64,000 nt of DNA from Dermanyssus gallinae (GCA_003439945.1 QVRM01001482.1:62001-126000); one strand, 5' to 3'. Counted from the stretch's first letter, positions 48,352 through 61,586 are shown. Numbers and translations: made by a program. Notes: a model not told the origin generated them from the letters alone.

Positions 48352-51300
48352 TTTTATTTACATTATCTTATGTGCATTACAACATTATAATCGCATAGTT
48401 CATAAGGCTGAAATCTCGTGTACGCAGCACTGCATATATACATATATATATGCATAGTCGAATACTTATGATGCTATAAAACGCATATGTAAGGAATACC
48501 ATAAACAGGGTCAAACCGAACGACCTCCAAGTACAGTCTGTCAACAGCAGGGCCCAAATGAAGTCTATCCTGGCGGTGAAGCGGAAAAATAATGCACGCT
48601 GCATTGTTCAGATGCATCATCAATAATTAGCTAGCAGAAAAATCCACATTTGTTTTGCTTATGAGTTGGTCAGCTAATTTTCGGATGGCGTTGACGTGCT
48701 TAGCTCAGCCCATGCGTATTGTACTTGAATCGTGTCGAGGTCGATTAAAACGCTCAAGGTGATGGGCGTCGTAGCTTGAGAGACAGAGAGAATCTCCCAC
48801 TCCCTTCCGCGCATCCCGGCAGAGGCAAACCAGCCTCAACAAGGCATCCACCTTAAGCCAGTTTGAGTCGTTGCAACTCTGTGCAACTCATTCGTGACCG
48901 GCCATGTGCTCTCGTGGACAAATACTGACTCGCGACGCGGCAGCTAGTGAATCGCAACCTCAATACGGTACGGTCTTCAACTCCCCTGCCCCTCCCCCCT
49001 CCCGCCATCGTTGACCATGGCCCTGTCGTCTAAGTCCTCATTGTCGTCCTCTCGCATTGTGCCGATTCAACCGATTTCACCTGTGACCGCATAGCATCAC
49101 GGCGGGTCGGTCGTGGTGTCCGCGCGATGCCGTGTCAGCACGGCCATTGTTGATGACGTGCCGGACTAAACTTACCAACGCAACTTCTGCCAGCCAACGA
49201 CGACGATGACGAGAACAACAACAACAACAAGAATAACAACAACAATGACAACAATCCGAGTTTTGCCACGAGAGGAGACGCGCACAGGCTTCAAGCGCCC
49301 TCGTGAGGGCGCTTTAGTGAGACAGCAAGCGCGATTTGCCAATTGTGTGTGTTCACGCATAAGCTCCTCCCGCTTCTGCAGCCGCAGCGACTACTTCTGC
49401 TGATGTGTCTGCTGTTGTAATGTTGTTGTCGTTGTTGTTTTGTTGTTGTTGTGGCTACTGTTGTTGTTATCGTTTCGTATATCTGTTGCCCTTGTGTCTC
49501 CTCGAAGGCCTGTTGCTCTTTTCATGCTGCACGGACGCTTTCCAGACTGCTTCGGATCCAGAGCTGTTGTTATTGCTATTGCCCTTGTTGTTGTTGTTGC
49601 TGCTCTTGCAGCTGCTGGTGTTGTTGTTGCTCTTGTAGCTGCTGCTGTTGTTGTTGCTGTTCTTCTTCTAACCCGACATTGGTGTAGGGACGATGTTGAC
49701 GATGAGTCTGATGGTACTCGTGGTGATGCTGGTGGTGGCGTTGATGATAACGATAGTGATGATTACGATGGTGATGGCCTTGGTGACGACGATGATGCTG
49801 CTGCTGCTGCTGCTGATGATAATGATGGTGGTGATGATGACGATGATGATGATGATGCGGATCATGATTATGATGATGATGATAACTCAACCAGCCAACT
49901 AAACATTCTGATCAGTGGCGGTCCACTTGTGGTGCATTGTCCACTTGCGTCTTCTGCACCGCGTCCGTCGATCGTTTGGGTCGGCACTGTCGTCGACCGG
50001 CGTCATAGCGGCTCGAACACGACAGCGGTGGGGGCGGCGGCGACCACCGAGCTCACACTGAGAGACCCGCCCGAACTGCTGCTAATCAGATTACGCGCCA
50101 TCACTTGAGGGGTCGCTTCCAACTGCCCCTTGTCCCTGAGACTGTGTCCGGCTGAAGGGGAATCCCTTCTGCTCAACGTAACCCCCTCGTAGGCTTCTGC
50201 GGCTGCTGCTGCTACTGCCGCTGTCGCCACGCTATGCCTAATACCCGTTACTGGTGTTGGCGTTGCTGCACTTGATGTTATTGTTGTTGTTGTTGTCGGT
50301 GTGCTTGTTGTTATTGGCACTAGTGTGCAGCTGTGCTGCCGGTGCAGCGGTTGTTGTTGTTGGTTTGGTTGGCTATGACGAAGCGAAGCGGTCATCAGTC
50401 GCAATGGAACAACGGTCGGCACAGAGGCACAGAAGAGAAGATTCAGCAACACCGGGCGGCGGCAGCGACAGCATCAGCAGAGGCGCCACCAGCGACTCTT
50501 GCCAATGACAACAACGACGACAGCAATAACAAACAAAACTTTGCAGACGTGCCCGCTTGCGATGCACCACCACTGTGGGGTGGCGGGCCACCCCACACCC
50601 CTTCTCCGACTCCGCCCGCGTTTCTCCTGTTTCGCCTCCAGTGTCTCGTGTCTCGCGACTCGCGACCCCAATGGACCAAAGGCCACGAGCCAGCAGCCTC
50701 AGTTGGATGGACAACGGCATGACGCCGCAGCGACTGCGTCATCATACGATCATATCGATTAAACCAAAAGGCCACCGGACACTATGGCTAAAATACGTAC
50801 AGTCGTTGCCACACACGTCTGTTGTTGTTGTTGTTGCTGTTGTTGTTGTTGTTGTTGTTGTTGGTGGTGTTGTTGGTGTTGCTGTTGTTGTTGCTGCGGC
50901 TACTTCAAACTTATCAGAAATGGTCACAATGCCGCATTACGGTTCCATTTTCTACTAACTACTTACTACATACACCATGATGGCATCCGTCCGTCTCTCT
51001 GAACGCGACAATACATAAACTGGCACCTACGCTTTGCACCTGGGCGTGCGTGCGTGACTCGCGCAATCCTAACGATTGCGCACACTGCGTTCGGCGACGG
51101 GCGATTCCGTAGCGATCTCGAGCAGCGTACTCTCCGATCGATACGTTCGCACCGATAATTTGGTTCGCGAACGAAACCTACGACCTACGGCGACGGGTTG
51201 GACCGATCTATCAAGCCACATTATCGTTTACGCGTTCGTGCGTCCGTTTTTGCTTGCTTAGCGCAAATATTTCGAAAGGTATGCAACAGGCTTTAATTTC

Positions 51301-52356
51301 GTAGCCGAACGAAACGCCGCCGCTCGATGACCTTCTCGTGATTGCTCTCACTTTTCCGGTCGCGCCATTTTCCATTAGGCTGGCAGGCTGGCTGGCGGCT
51401 GCTGTATTCGGTGAAGGTGGCGCTTTATGGCTCAACTTTTGCCGGTGCTTGCCTTGACGACGATGACGACGACGACGACGATGCTGATGATAGCAGGCAA
51501 AACAGCCGCGCAGATAGCTGACGAAATTACACGCGTTGCTGCTATTAATGCCTGCATAGATGGTTGGATGTATGTACAGACGGATACATGGATAGATGTG
51601 TGCATGTGCAGCTCCAGTCTGACCGCGCTCTAATCTGCATCCAATTACCTTTACTCTAACGGGTGCTCTTTTCGACGGTTCAGCAGCAGCAGCAGCAACT
51701 TCGACGACTTCGACTTCCTTGAACTCTCGAAGCCTCAGCCGCGCACTCACTCACCTTCATTCGACCAATGAACGCAAACGCACGAGATTCAAACGCAAGG
51801 CGTTTTTTTTCCGTAGACTGAAACACCACCGTGGTACAGGATATTTCAAAGAGCAAATAGCTAACGAAGCATTGGAGAGTTTGTTAGTTACATACCGTAC
51901 CATATAAAAATAGACCAACCAGTACACGAGTGGCTCGCGCTTCTAGTAATATTCGCGACCGATTGCACACCTGTCGCAATATTCGCACACATCTCAGTGA
52001 AACACAAAAATATACATTTTGTATCGTTACGAACATCACATCCATTAACGTGTCGCTACAACTTGAAAGTAGGCGAACCTAAAACGCAACTATGCAATTA
52101 CATGTTCCCTTCTCAAGTTATGTCGGTACCATACCAGTATACAAATATTTAACATCATAGGCAAAAATATTTGGATAAAAATATAAGTAGCAAAGCGTAT
52201 ACTCTACATGTGCCGGAATATACATCTACTTCACTCTTTTAGTTCATTTATTCTTAGTTATTAAAAAAAAGACTCAATCGTCAAACTGAGAGAATTTATT
52301 AATATATATTATAATTATTTGTGCATGGGTATTTTAGTTGTATCTACCGGTAAACA
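48352..52356. other. Gene-less interval dominated by trinucleotide repeats
   Basis: AT-rich unique DNA to about 48.75 kb, then a GC-rich low-complexity domain holding the trinucleotide cluster at 49.2-50.9 kb. From 51.9 kb the sequence returns to AT-rich unique DNA. Overlapping open frames of 100-222 residues are translations of the repeats. Confidence 0.5.
49206..50905. repeat. Cluster of CAA/CAG/CAT-type trinucleotide arrays
   Basis: An AAC run lies near 49218-49256, GTT/GCT arrays at about 49414-49672, GAT/GCT/GTG arrays at about 49690-49890 and GTT arrays near 50278-50300 and 50818-50905. On the minus strand the central part reads as a His-rich then Gln-rich frame of 104 residues (49576-49890). 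Confidence 0.88.
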
Positions 52357-52412
52357 CTATCTTGCGCTTGCCGTAAAATGGACCCGTCCATTTTACGGCA
52401 AGCGCAAGATAG
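52357..52412. other. Perfect palindrome, 27-bp arms, 2-nt spacer
   Basis: Bases 52357-52383 are exactly complementary to 52386-52412, leaving only cc between them. Confidence 0.92.
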
Positions 52413-52733
52413 GGGACATGGACCACAATACCAGAATCTTCCATTTTTTTCTTTAACGAGGCCCGAGCGAAAGCGTCATTGACGGCCTCAGGTATCGGCC
52501 TGTACTTTGAGCGCGCAGGACTGTACAGCCACAAATCGCCTACGGTCTCATCAGCACTACAAGTGTGGTCTCAGGGCAAGGAAAGGCAGTATACTCCTGC
52601 TGAACACCAGTGTTTGACGGAGTGCTCTCACTCGTGAAGCGCCTCGATAGCTATTGCCACCTGCTTGAATCATGACCTTGAAAATGTCGGTTAACACATA
52701 AAGGATCTAGAGCTCCCCAGATGCGGTCTCGGC

Positions 52734-52774
52734 TCATCTTGCCATCACGCTATTGTAGCGTGATGGCAAGATGA
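52734..52774. other. Perfect hairpin, 19-bp arms, 3-nt loop
   Basis: Bases 52734-52752 are exactly complementary to 52756-52774, with loop ttg. Confidence 0.9.
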
Positions 52775-52779
52775 AGAGA

Positions 52780-52803
52780 ATCCACCGCGATTCTGCGGTG
52801 GAT
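52780..52803. other. Perfect hairpin, 9-bp arms, 6-nt loop
   Basis: atccaccgc at 52780-52788 is exactly complementary to 52795-52803. It begins 6 bp after the preceding hairpin. Confidence 0.75.
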
Positions 52804-55800
52804 GAAGCTATCCTTCGTTTGAAGCGCGTAGAACGCAACGCCGAATAACGCTAGTTAACCCCACCTCATATTATCGACTACCAAAACTATCGCGCCCACT
52901 AGCTCGGCTATCGGTCATTTTAAAACAGGAAATTAAAAGATCACGCTTGCAGCGCGTTGACCTAGCGACACAGCGTGCAGGCATGCACTGTGCTGCTGCA
53001 TTACAAATACTCTTCGAGGTGTAGAGCGGTGAATTCGATCGGGGGGAGGCAGCTTCTGTAGGTCTACGGGGCTTAACAATCACTTTTTGCGAACACCGCG
53101 TCGATCTCTGTTCGTGAGACAGAGTAGCCTTGCTACTCAGAACACGTTTCTCCGTTTTTGCTCCGAAGCTTGACAGCGACCCGACGTACAGTGTACGCCT
53201 CCAGACTTACGGGGACACGTACCGGCAGGAGGGTCTTACGAGGCGCAAGAAGCCGCTTCTAGCGGGCATCTGTAGTACCGCTAGCGGGACGACCATTTGT
53301 AAGACCCACATCTAACACTCATCGTTTGAGGCGCAACAACTTAAAGAACCTTAGCTAAGGCTTCGATAATCACTGACCTAAAATGACTGGATAATATGCG
53401 GAAGACTCACGAAAACTGAAGAGTTTCCCATACGCGTAGAAGAGATCAGGCGCCACTACTTCTGAACGTAATGTGTTATGTTAATGTTTAGATGAGGTGA
53501 GACGTGTAACATTTTTGTGGTTGTACAAGTGCTCGCAAATAGAATATCGTATTTTAAATGATGAGTCGTGTGCGCTTTGAGGCGTTAGGTATAAGGCATT
53601 AGAAGGTTATGATCTATTTTTGGACAGACACCTTCATCGCGGCAGCGTTGGCAGTGTCTCCGTGATTGCTTATACTGCATCAGCCAGCTCAAGAATAAAT
53701 ATGCTAAGAAATCCTAAAAAAGTTGGCAAATTCATTCATAGTACCCTCGAGGTGCAAGGAAGAGGCATTTGCTAGCTTGGGAAACTATTTTGCACTTGGT
53801 GTAAACACCGGGCTTTCATAAACATCCAAGGTGGTCTTATGTAGTTTAACCAGACAATTATAAAATACGTGTTAGCTTAATCATACAATTGTAAAGTACA
53901 TCTGTGACGCTTGGTGGTAGATTGTCGTTGCTCGTGCTATTTGCTGCTGTTGCTGTGCTGCTAATCTGTTGCTGCGTTGTTGATCACGAAAATTGCCGTA
54001 CATATTTGAAAACTGCGCTGTATGCCTGCTGTGAGGCGACGGAAAGCGGAAAGGAAATACACAAATGGCAATCCGCAAGCTTTGATGTAGAATCGTTGTC
54101 TACTCTTCTTTTTCGTTATCATCATTTTTCGCCTTCTGCCTGTTGTTGGCGTCATTGCCTGCCTGTTGGCTTTAGTAACGTAGGCACAAAGCGATCTGCA
54201 CATAACCGGACATTCGAATAAAGACATAAATGTGTATGGCGTGAAACGTAGCGCGCGCTGGTTGAGGCATAGCAGCAGTAGCAGCATCGGCGACCTGCGT
54301 ATCCGTCGGCTAGCACTTGCCGCTTTTCCTGCACCTACTGGCGGCCGCCGAGAAATAGATACGGCGGCTGCCAACGCGATAAAAGGCCAACTCTGCGACG
54401 AGAAAGGTAAACGAGTTGTTGTGAAACGGCTCACGCGGTCCGGAGGTCGACAATCATAGCCGGAGGCAACTGCCCAACCCGAGCCCTTGCCCGAGTCCAG
54501 ACCATGAAGGAAACGAGCCACGCCAAGGGGATTATGCCGCCCGCTCATCTGGGGCAGACAGATGGACAGCCGGGCGGCTGGCTGGCTGGCCCCGAAGGCA
54601 TGTGGGGCAACAGCCGTTATATGGCGTGCCCGAATGAATCATTCATTAGGAAGCGGAGAACGGATGACGAGAGACGTTGTCCGTCCGCGAACACCACCAC
54701 CACCCGTGTTGTATACAAAACGGGGTTAACTACCTTTGGGCGGTAGACGGGCCCCGTTGGCCCCCGGGCCGGTGGGGCAACCGGCGGACTGGGCTGAAAC
54801 TGGGTGTTGATGTTGTTGACAGTGCTGTTGTTCTTAGCTTGTCCTACAAGAGCAGTGCGGTGGTGGCGATGCCGTTGTTGCTAACCACGGCAGCCACACG
54901 TGAACAGCCAGTGCTAAATGACCACACCCTCCAACCGTCTCCCAGGTGGTAAAACAGCGTCAGTGGTAGCAAGCTGAAGAAGCAGCAGACGCGCAATGTC
55001 GCCGAGCCTTCTAATGTCTAGAGGGCTAAAAGAAAGGGCTTCATAGTGGTGGCATGGAGCCCTTAGACAATTTTGAAGCAAATTATACACTTCCAGACTT
55101 CTGCTCGGCTGCACACGTCAAACGAACCAAAGACATATACCAAAAGCGTAGAAGGCTCGATCCAGGATCTAGTGCAGTGTCTCAGTGCAATGTGTATATT
55201 AAATCCCGGGTGTGAGAATCTAGTATTCTAACTAAGTAAGAACTCAGGAGTGTCTATGCAACACATAAGAAAAATTATAACACGCTTCCGTGGGCCATTT
55301 GGGTTCTGCTCACTTCACAAGGATTTGTTGTTTAAAAAGAGCCTACATAGAAATGCGACATCCCCAAACAGAGCCGAAGAGTTTCACAAAAGGGCAAACA
55401 GTGAATGAAATTACCCAACCCTAAAACAAACAGCGTAAAAAGTCCTATGTAGAAAAAATCTAGACAAATCTCCTTTTTGGCCCCGAAACACTTACCTAAA
55501 ATTCAATTCCGGGCGTCGCATATACCGGGCAGAGTCCAATCGTGGAACGTATTTAGAGCCATGTGTTTGAACGCCATCTTGCAAACTTTGAATAATCATT
55601 CCTCAGTATGGCTAGCAATCTTCTCGTACGTGTTGGACACAACCTGTCCATACGATTTCCTTCTGTAATTGTGCCCCCACATAAACCCCTTACGTAATCG
55701 CCACAGTAACGGCAAAACCCAAACAGTCACCTTGACAAAGACACCAATGCCAAGCGACGCCCTTTATTCGATCATTTTTTCGTTTTAATATAACAACAAA

Positions 55801-58025
55801 CCACTTCCTATACTAACAGCCTTTATAAAATAAATAGCACATTGCTAGTAGAAACGAGGCCACATGTTACGCCTGTTATGTAACTTAAGTCGCCACATTT
55901 AATATCTGTTGTATAACGGGCGTCGTTTTGCTTTACTTCTGCTGTATTTAAACAGTTAATATTCGAGCTACTAAAGTTTCGAACCGCTATATTAGCAATT
56001 GTCGCCGATATCACTATTATGCAAGTATTTTTGCGGTAAAGCTACCTATTTTGCTGATAGTGTCATTACTATCTATACGACAGGGTTTCCGCTTTTCATA
56101 GTTTGCAGGTCGTTTGCCAACTGCCTGACCAATCGGTATACATCAAGCGCTTAGCAAGAAAAGCACAACCTGCTTAAGTTTTGATTTTGCCCGTGAACTA
56201 TCGCCATGTTTGACGCTGACTGCTAGACAGAGCCTGCGGTAAAGAATCACTTTGAAAACTTTCTCACCCCTACTTCTACTGCAGCCTCTCAAGCCTTAGA
56301 CCTTAATGACGTTACCGAGATCTAAACGTCGCATTAAAAAGGGCCTCGCGACTTGGTGATGGAGGCTTATTAAATACACATGTATTTAAAAAGTTTATTA
56401 AATAAACCTTTTGCGTGAAATTATGCACGTTACGCTGAACGCTGTGCGGCGTTTTCTCGTGTGCACACGCAGCTTCGATTCTAAACGCTACGGATTTCTG
56501 ATGAATATCATGCTCAACGTGTATTGATTTTTCTCCATATAATTATTTGTTGATTAGCATACTAATTAAAACCATTCTGTGTAGAGTAACGGAATACGGT
56601 GGGTGGGATTTCGACTTCAAAGTGAGATCCATATTTGAGCTACGTAACTGCGTGGTTTGCAGGCTGCTAAGTTGGCTGGCAACTAATGTAACGTCCTTCA
56701 CTACCTTTACGGGACATCACCAGATTAACACAGCCGTTTAACACTATTGGCTTGCATACCCGAAGGTGAAAGGCTTGAATTTTTGCGAACTACCACGCGT
56801 CGCTTCGTCCGGCTTTAAACATCTCTTCTGCCCGGTCTTTTTTGGCATGGCCGTGGTGTCCCGCGTCGGTTTGCCCTCGTCCGGCGGACCCCCGTCGAGG
56901 ACGACCGACTGGCCAAGTAAGGCAAAAAGGCCGTGCACGGACCTTGCCCGGCGTAGCAGCCATGAACAGAGCAAGCATGCCATGCTGCGAACTACGACGA
57001 GGTATTTCGAGCCGAGCGACGGAGCTAAAGTCCAATTTGTCCTGATCGTTCCCGTAGAAGATGGAAGCAACTAAGACACGAGCACACACAGCCGCTGCCG
57101 CCGCTGACGAGGGTGCGAGAACGCATGGATGGGATGGGGACGAGAATCGAGACCAGGAAAGCACACGTATGGGAGGGGGGTGCGGGAGGGGTAGGGAGAG
57201 TAATCGAGGCGTATGAGAGCATGATTGGGCTAACCAGGCCAAACCAAATGGCAAGCGGGGAGGAGGAAGGTGGGGGGGGGGTGTAGTGCTGGGGTGTCGT
57301 CGCATGCATCGTCGACTCGGGCATCGGGGGAGTGAGTCGGGATGCTGCGGAGCACAAGAGGCATTGCAAGGGCAGGTAGCCCTGGCATAGTCGCCTGTCC
57401 CGGTCGACGAACGACAAACGTCCTCCGGGTCATCGTGTAGCGGTTGAGGCTGCTGCCACCCTACGACTGCAGAGCTGCTCCCTTGTTAGCTACTGGCAAT
57501 GTCGCCGCGCCCATCCCGTCGTTGCTGCTACGGCTGCTTGTGGGGACCCTACTGCAGTCAGCGATAGCGCCGTACAGCATCGCCACAACTCCTACCCCAC
57601 GCCGAGCCTGAACATCAACACTAACGCCAGCACCAAGCCGCTCCCTGTGCACGGCAGCTTCTCGAACGGCGGGAGGGAAAACGGGCAGCTGCCACCGACC
57701 AACGAGGGGCAAATGGGGCGAAGGGACGCAGCCGAACGAGCAGACTCACTGACTGACTGACTGGCGGAATTTAATAAGTGTGGCGGCGTCTACGATACTC
57801 TAACGCCGACCACCTTCTCGAATAGCACTGGCAGCCAGTGGTCGCAGCAGCATTAGCATCAGTGCTAACAACAACAACAACAACAACAACAAAGAAAACA
57901 ACGATGCCAAAGTTCGATAGCAGCGTAAACGTCTTCCTGCCTTAGTCGTCAAACGGGCGGGAGGTGTCTGCCGAACAGCGCGTGTCACACTGCACACGCT
58001 TTTGCTAGTTTTCGTGCCAGTAATT

Positions 58026-58073
58026 CTAGTAGTAGTAGTAGTAGTGATAGTAGTAGTAGCAGAGGTAGTAGAT
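58026..58073 (+). repeat. (AGT)n trinucleotide array
   Basis: About sixteen imperfect AGT/TAG units. Confidence 0.88.
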
Positions 58074-58962
58074 GTATATTTAAAAGCAATCATATGGTCA
58101 AAGTAGTTGTCGTGTGGCTGGTGGCTGTAATGTGTACAGTGCTGGTAATTGTGCTACAGGTCGAATTCTAGATTGTGCGACCTTTAGCACAAATGACGAC
58201 TAACGCAGTAACCTGTAATAAATCTCAGTCGGTATGTATTCTTAGCTAGTAAACCCGGCACAATAGGCACTGCTTAACATCACCAAAGTATTTTTTTCTT
58301 TCATTGTTGTTGTTGCTGTTATTGTTGTGTGTGTTGTCCTTGCCGTTGTTGTCGGTGCTGCTGCTGCCCTTGTTGTTGTTCCTAATCCTGTTGCTGCGTC
58401 TGTCGTTCCTTATTCGAATTTCGAATCGTTTACTGCTTTTCGTCATCTAAGCCGAAAACGCCGGTCTGACAGCGTCATTGTCGTCGTCGTCATCGCCCTG
58501 CTAAATGGCGACGCATGCGGTTTGCGACGCAAATTTCATTGGACAGATGACCTCATTATTGCCGTCACGTAGCGTGCCATACATAGCGTGTCATGTAGTC
58601 GGGGTTGGTCGTTTCTGCTGCTACAAGAAGTGGGCCCCACCTCCAGAACGGGAGCTGCTGCCCGAAGCGACTGGCGCATACGCCTGGTGACACACGTGGT
58701 CAAATATCGTATCGACTGCCCACCTTGCATATGCCCCCCCCGCCAACCCCCCCCGTGACACTTGCGTCGCCCCTACCCGATCCGCCCTCGTGTGCTCGAG
58801 CTTCTCTCGAGCAATCGGCGTGCTGAACAAGCAGCACTTTCAGCGTTTGCATAGGTCGATCTCTTCAGTCCGATCGTGACTCCGAGCGACGCTTTCCGGT
58901 ATTTCTCTCTCTCTCTCGCTCGCTCGTTTGTTCCGCACTTGCGTCGGTCACAGCAAGTGTAA

Positions 58963-59060
58963 TCTCTCTCTCTCCCTCTCTCTTTCTCTCTCTCTCCCTC
59001 TCTCTCCCCTCTCTCTCTCCCTCTCTCTCTCTATCTCTCGCTCTATCTCTCTCTCCCTCT
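58963..59060 (+). repeat. 98-bp CT-rich polypyrimidine tract
   Basis: Almost uninterrupted CT/CCT/TTC repeats on the plus strand, broken by only a few A or G bases. Such homopurine-homopyrimidine DNA can form triplex structures. Confidence 0.92.
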
Positions 59061-60261
59061 ATGTCTATCGGTTTTAAATTTTGCCGCGTACTCCGCACCG
59101 AATGCCGGAGCTGTCGACCGCCCGCGTTTCCGGTCAAAAGTTTGCAGTTTTGGCGGCCGCCCCCGGCGGTCGGCGACAGCGAACGGGAGCAGACGCTTCC
59201 GACTTCCACACCTCTAGCCGGTCTCGTGCTGCAGGGCAGGACAGAAAGCAACAGTCAGTGGTGAAGCGCGCTGCCTTTCCAACCATCGCCATATACCAAT
59301 AATAGCACTCACTCTCCTACACACTCGCTCAACGACGCGGCACTCAGCACTGTGCCGACAACGACAGCATCAACAACACGCAACGACCCGAGTAATAGAG
59401 CAACTGGCAGTAGTAGAGCTCTCCTCTGCTCTGCTACTAATATTACTGGGTTACCACTACTACTGCTGATGCTACCCATGTTTGAATTTGAAGAAACACG
59501 ACCGGAGAGTCCGGGGACTGGGGCCTCTTGTTCAAGCCTCCGTGTCGCATCCCCATGTGGCAGGACTAGCCGTACAAAGGACAACAAGCAAACGAAGCAG
59601 CAGCCCGACACACTAGCACCTAGTAGCACCGATGCCTAAAGTTCAAGCTGTCGTGCACCAACTTCCATATATACAAGTACACAATTGTGTGTTTATATAT
59701 ATATATATATATATATATACTTCTTTAACATATACTTTTTTAAACACTGTAATAGTAGCAGGAGCAGCGGAAAAGCCGCCGCCCTAGCAAGCCAATATGG
59801 ATAGCAGCGTTTGTGCAAGAAACATAAACACCCATGCCCATAGGCCCCGACCGAACAAGTAGAAGAAGCACCAGGTCCAATAGCCGGACCAGCAGCAGCA
59901 GTTGTCACCGCAACAGCGGTGGGACAAGGACAAGCCGACTTGTAACAACACGGGAAGCCGCCGCAGCGTTTCCCTTTGTGCTGACACGACGATTGCGTTT
60001 GAATAGCAGCGCGAGTTGGTTGGCTTCAACAGCTCTAGCGCTCTTGTCGTCGTAGAGGTGAAAAAATTGGCCCAGCCAGCCGCTCCGCAGACTGCGAAAA
60101 GAACGCAGTCTGTCTGTTGCCAGAGGCCAGAAACTGTGTCAATACAGTTCGACATCAACCTCCCTGGACGTTGGTATGTCCACGCGAAACGGCCACTGTT
60201 TCTTCTCTTTGCGCTCTTGTTGCTTACGCGGAGAAGAATAGTCCCCACCACTACCAATATA

Positions 60262-60527
60262 CAGTCACTGAAAAAAATATAGGGCCACCCATGTTTGCTA
60301 CATTTCACGCATTTATTATAACCGAATGTGTAAAGATCATAAAGATACATGCTCACAGAGTAACAGCGGATACTTTTATCGACATTTGGAGTATCGGGTT
60401 ACCTCAAAACACGAGATTTCGACATTTGGCACAGCTACGCTGCGAAAAAATGATAAAGTCACCACCAAGATGCATGTCTTAGCGAGTGAATTGAGTGGAA
60501 TAACAACGTTTGGGCTCATTTCACGGC
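60262..60527 (+). repeat. Left terminal inverted repeat of Tc1-like element
   Basis: Reverse-complementary to 61587-61852 along the whole length, with scattered substitutions such as near 60325-60340. It is much longer than the short (tens of bp) repeats of classical Tc1. Confidence 0.92.
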
Positions 60528-60542
60528 ACCTAACAACTATAC

Positions 60543-61534
60543 TTAATATTTAGTGAACTTCCCATTACGTCGGATAACTTCAAAAATGCGGTTTGGTATA
60601 GTGTTGAACAAATTTTGGATGACGTCCTGCGAGAGCTCGTCCCAAGCCTTCACAATTGCTTTTTTTAGTTCTACCTGGTTCGAAAATTGTTTTTCGTCGG
60701 TGTATACCTTTCGGGCGAGCCAGCCCCATACATTCTCGATAATATTAAGATCAGGTGAGACTGCAGGCCAGCGTAGGACCTCAATGTGGCGTTGTTCGAA
60801 CCAGCTTTCGATCAACTTAGCAGTGTGAATCGGGGCATTATCGTGTTGAAAAACAAAGTCGGGTCCTCCCATCAGCTCAAAATGTACGGATTGCTCTTCT
60901 AGTAGATCCCTATAGCGCGTCGAATTAACACAACCGTCTAAAAACACAATCGGCGACCTTGTATAATACCCGACAGCGGCCCAGATCATCACCGAACCGC
61001 CACCTGAGTGCCGTTTTGACAAAAATCGTTCTTCCTTCCGCACATCGTGGAAATAATAGTTAAATCCATCCGGTCCATCAAAATTGAACTTTTTTCATCC
61101 GAAAAGAGCACTCGGTGCCATTCAGTGGTCCATAACATCGTAACCTGGGCAAAGTCGAGACCAGCTTTCTGATGCTCAGCGGTCAATCGTGGTTTTCTCT
61201 TAAGTTTTTTTCTCGTGAGCCAAAGTGTCTTCCTGAGGAGGTTTTGCACATTTCGCACGTTCGTTTGCACACCGGCCGCCGCCGCAATAGCCTTTGCCGA
61301 GAGCGCAGAGTTCGAGGCTATCTTCAAAATTGCGCGCTTGTTTCGTTCCGAAATGGCATTTTAACGCCCCGGACTCTTTTTTACGCCGTATTTTTCACCC
61401 AAATTCACGAAGTTGTTCACTACTTGGCGAGAACGCCCCAATCGACGGGAAATTTCCCGATTATAGAGGCCGACATCCTTATAAGCCTTGATTTGGGTAT
61501 TTTCGTCACTCGTGAGACGCCGACCCAAACCCAT
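60543..61534 (-). pseudogene. Tc1-like DD34E transposase, inactivated
   Basis: The transposase would cut and paste the element at TA dinucleotides. Start ATG is at 61534 (MGLGRRLTSDENTQ), followed by a helix-turn-helix region with YNREISRRLGRSRQVV. The catalytic triad is recognisable: first Asp in VLFSDEK (61098-61100), second Asp in QHDNAP (60840-60842) and Glu in NIIENVW (60735-60737). The last two are separated by 34 residues, the Tc1 spacing. The protein ends at a stop at 60543. Two lesions are seen: an in-frame TAA at 61361-61363 after SPGR, and a one-base loss in an A tract at 61091-61096 just after the first Asp. All other blocks remain close to family consensus, so inactivation looks fairly recent. 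Confidence 0.9.
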
Positions 61535-61586
61535 CGTTTCAGCACAGAAAAATTTCTGGTAGGAGGTCTGCTTTCGTTTCCGTCGA

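Larger units (their letters stand above)
52413..53320. other. Unidentified segment with coding-like frames
   Basis: The base composition is more balanced than its AT-rich flanks. Three short frames look mildly protein-like: minus-strand 52430-52577 (ADETVGDLWLYSPARSKYRP...), minus-strand 52871-53083 and plus-strand 53130-53315 (...YSVRLQTYGDTYRQEGLTRR...). They match nothing I can name and lie on different strands, so they may be debris of a mobile element or chance frames. Confidence 0.25.
53321..60259. other. Gene-less interval
   Basis: No gene is supported. It holds AT-rich unique DNA at 53.3-53.9 and 55.1-56.75 kb, and GC-rich low-complexity DNA at 53.9-54.95 and 56.75-59.65 kb. Repeats are a CAA run (57866-57892), an AGT run (58026-58073), GTT runs (58300-58400), a pyrimidine tract (58963-59060) and (TA)n (59692-59720). 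Confidence 0.5.

Noticed and set aside
52430..52600. Possible ubiquitin-like fold (DETVGDL)
   Set aside because: The match is a handful of residues, and the order and downstream residues do not fit any ubiquitin-like protein I know.
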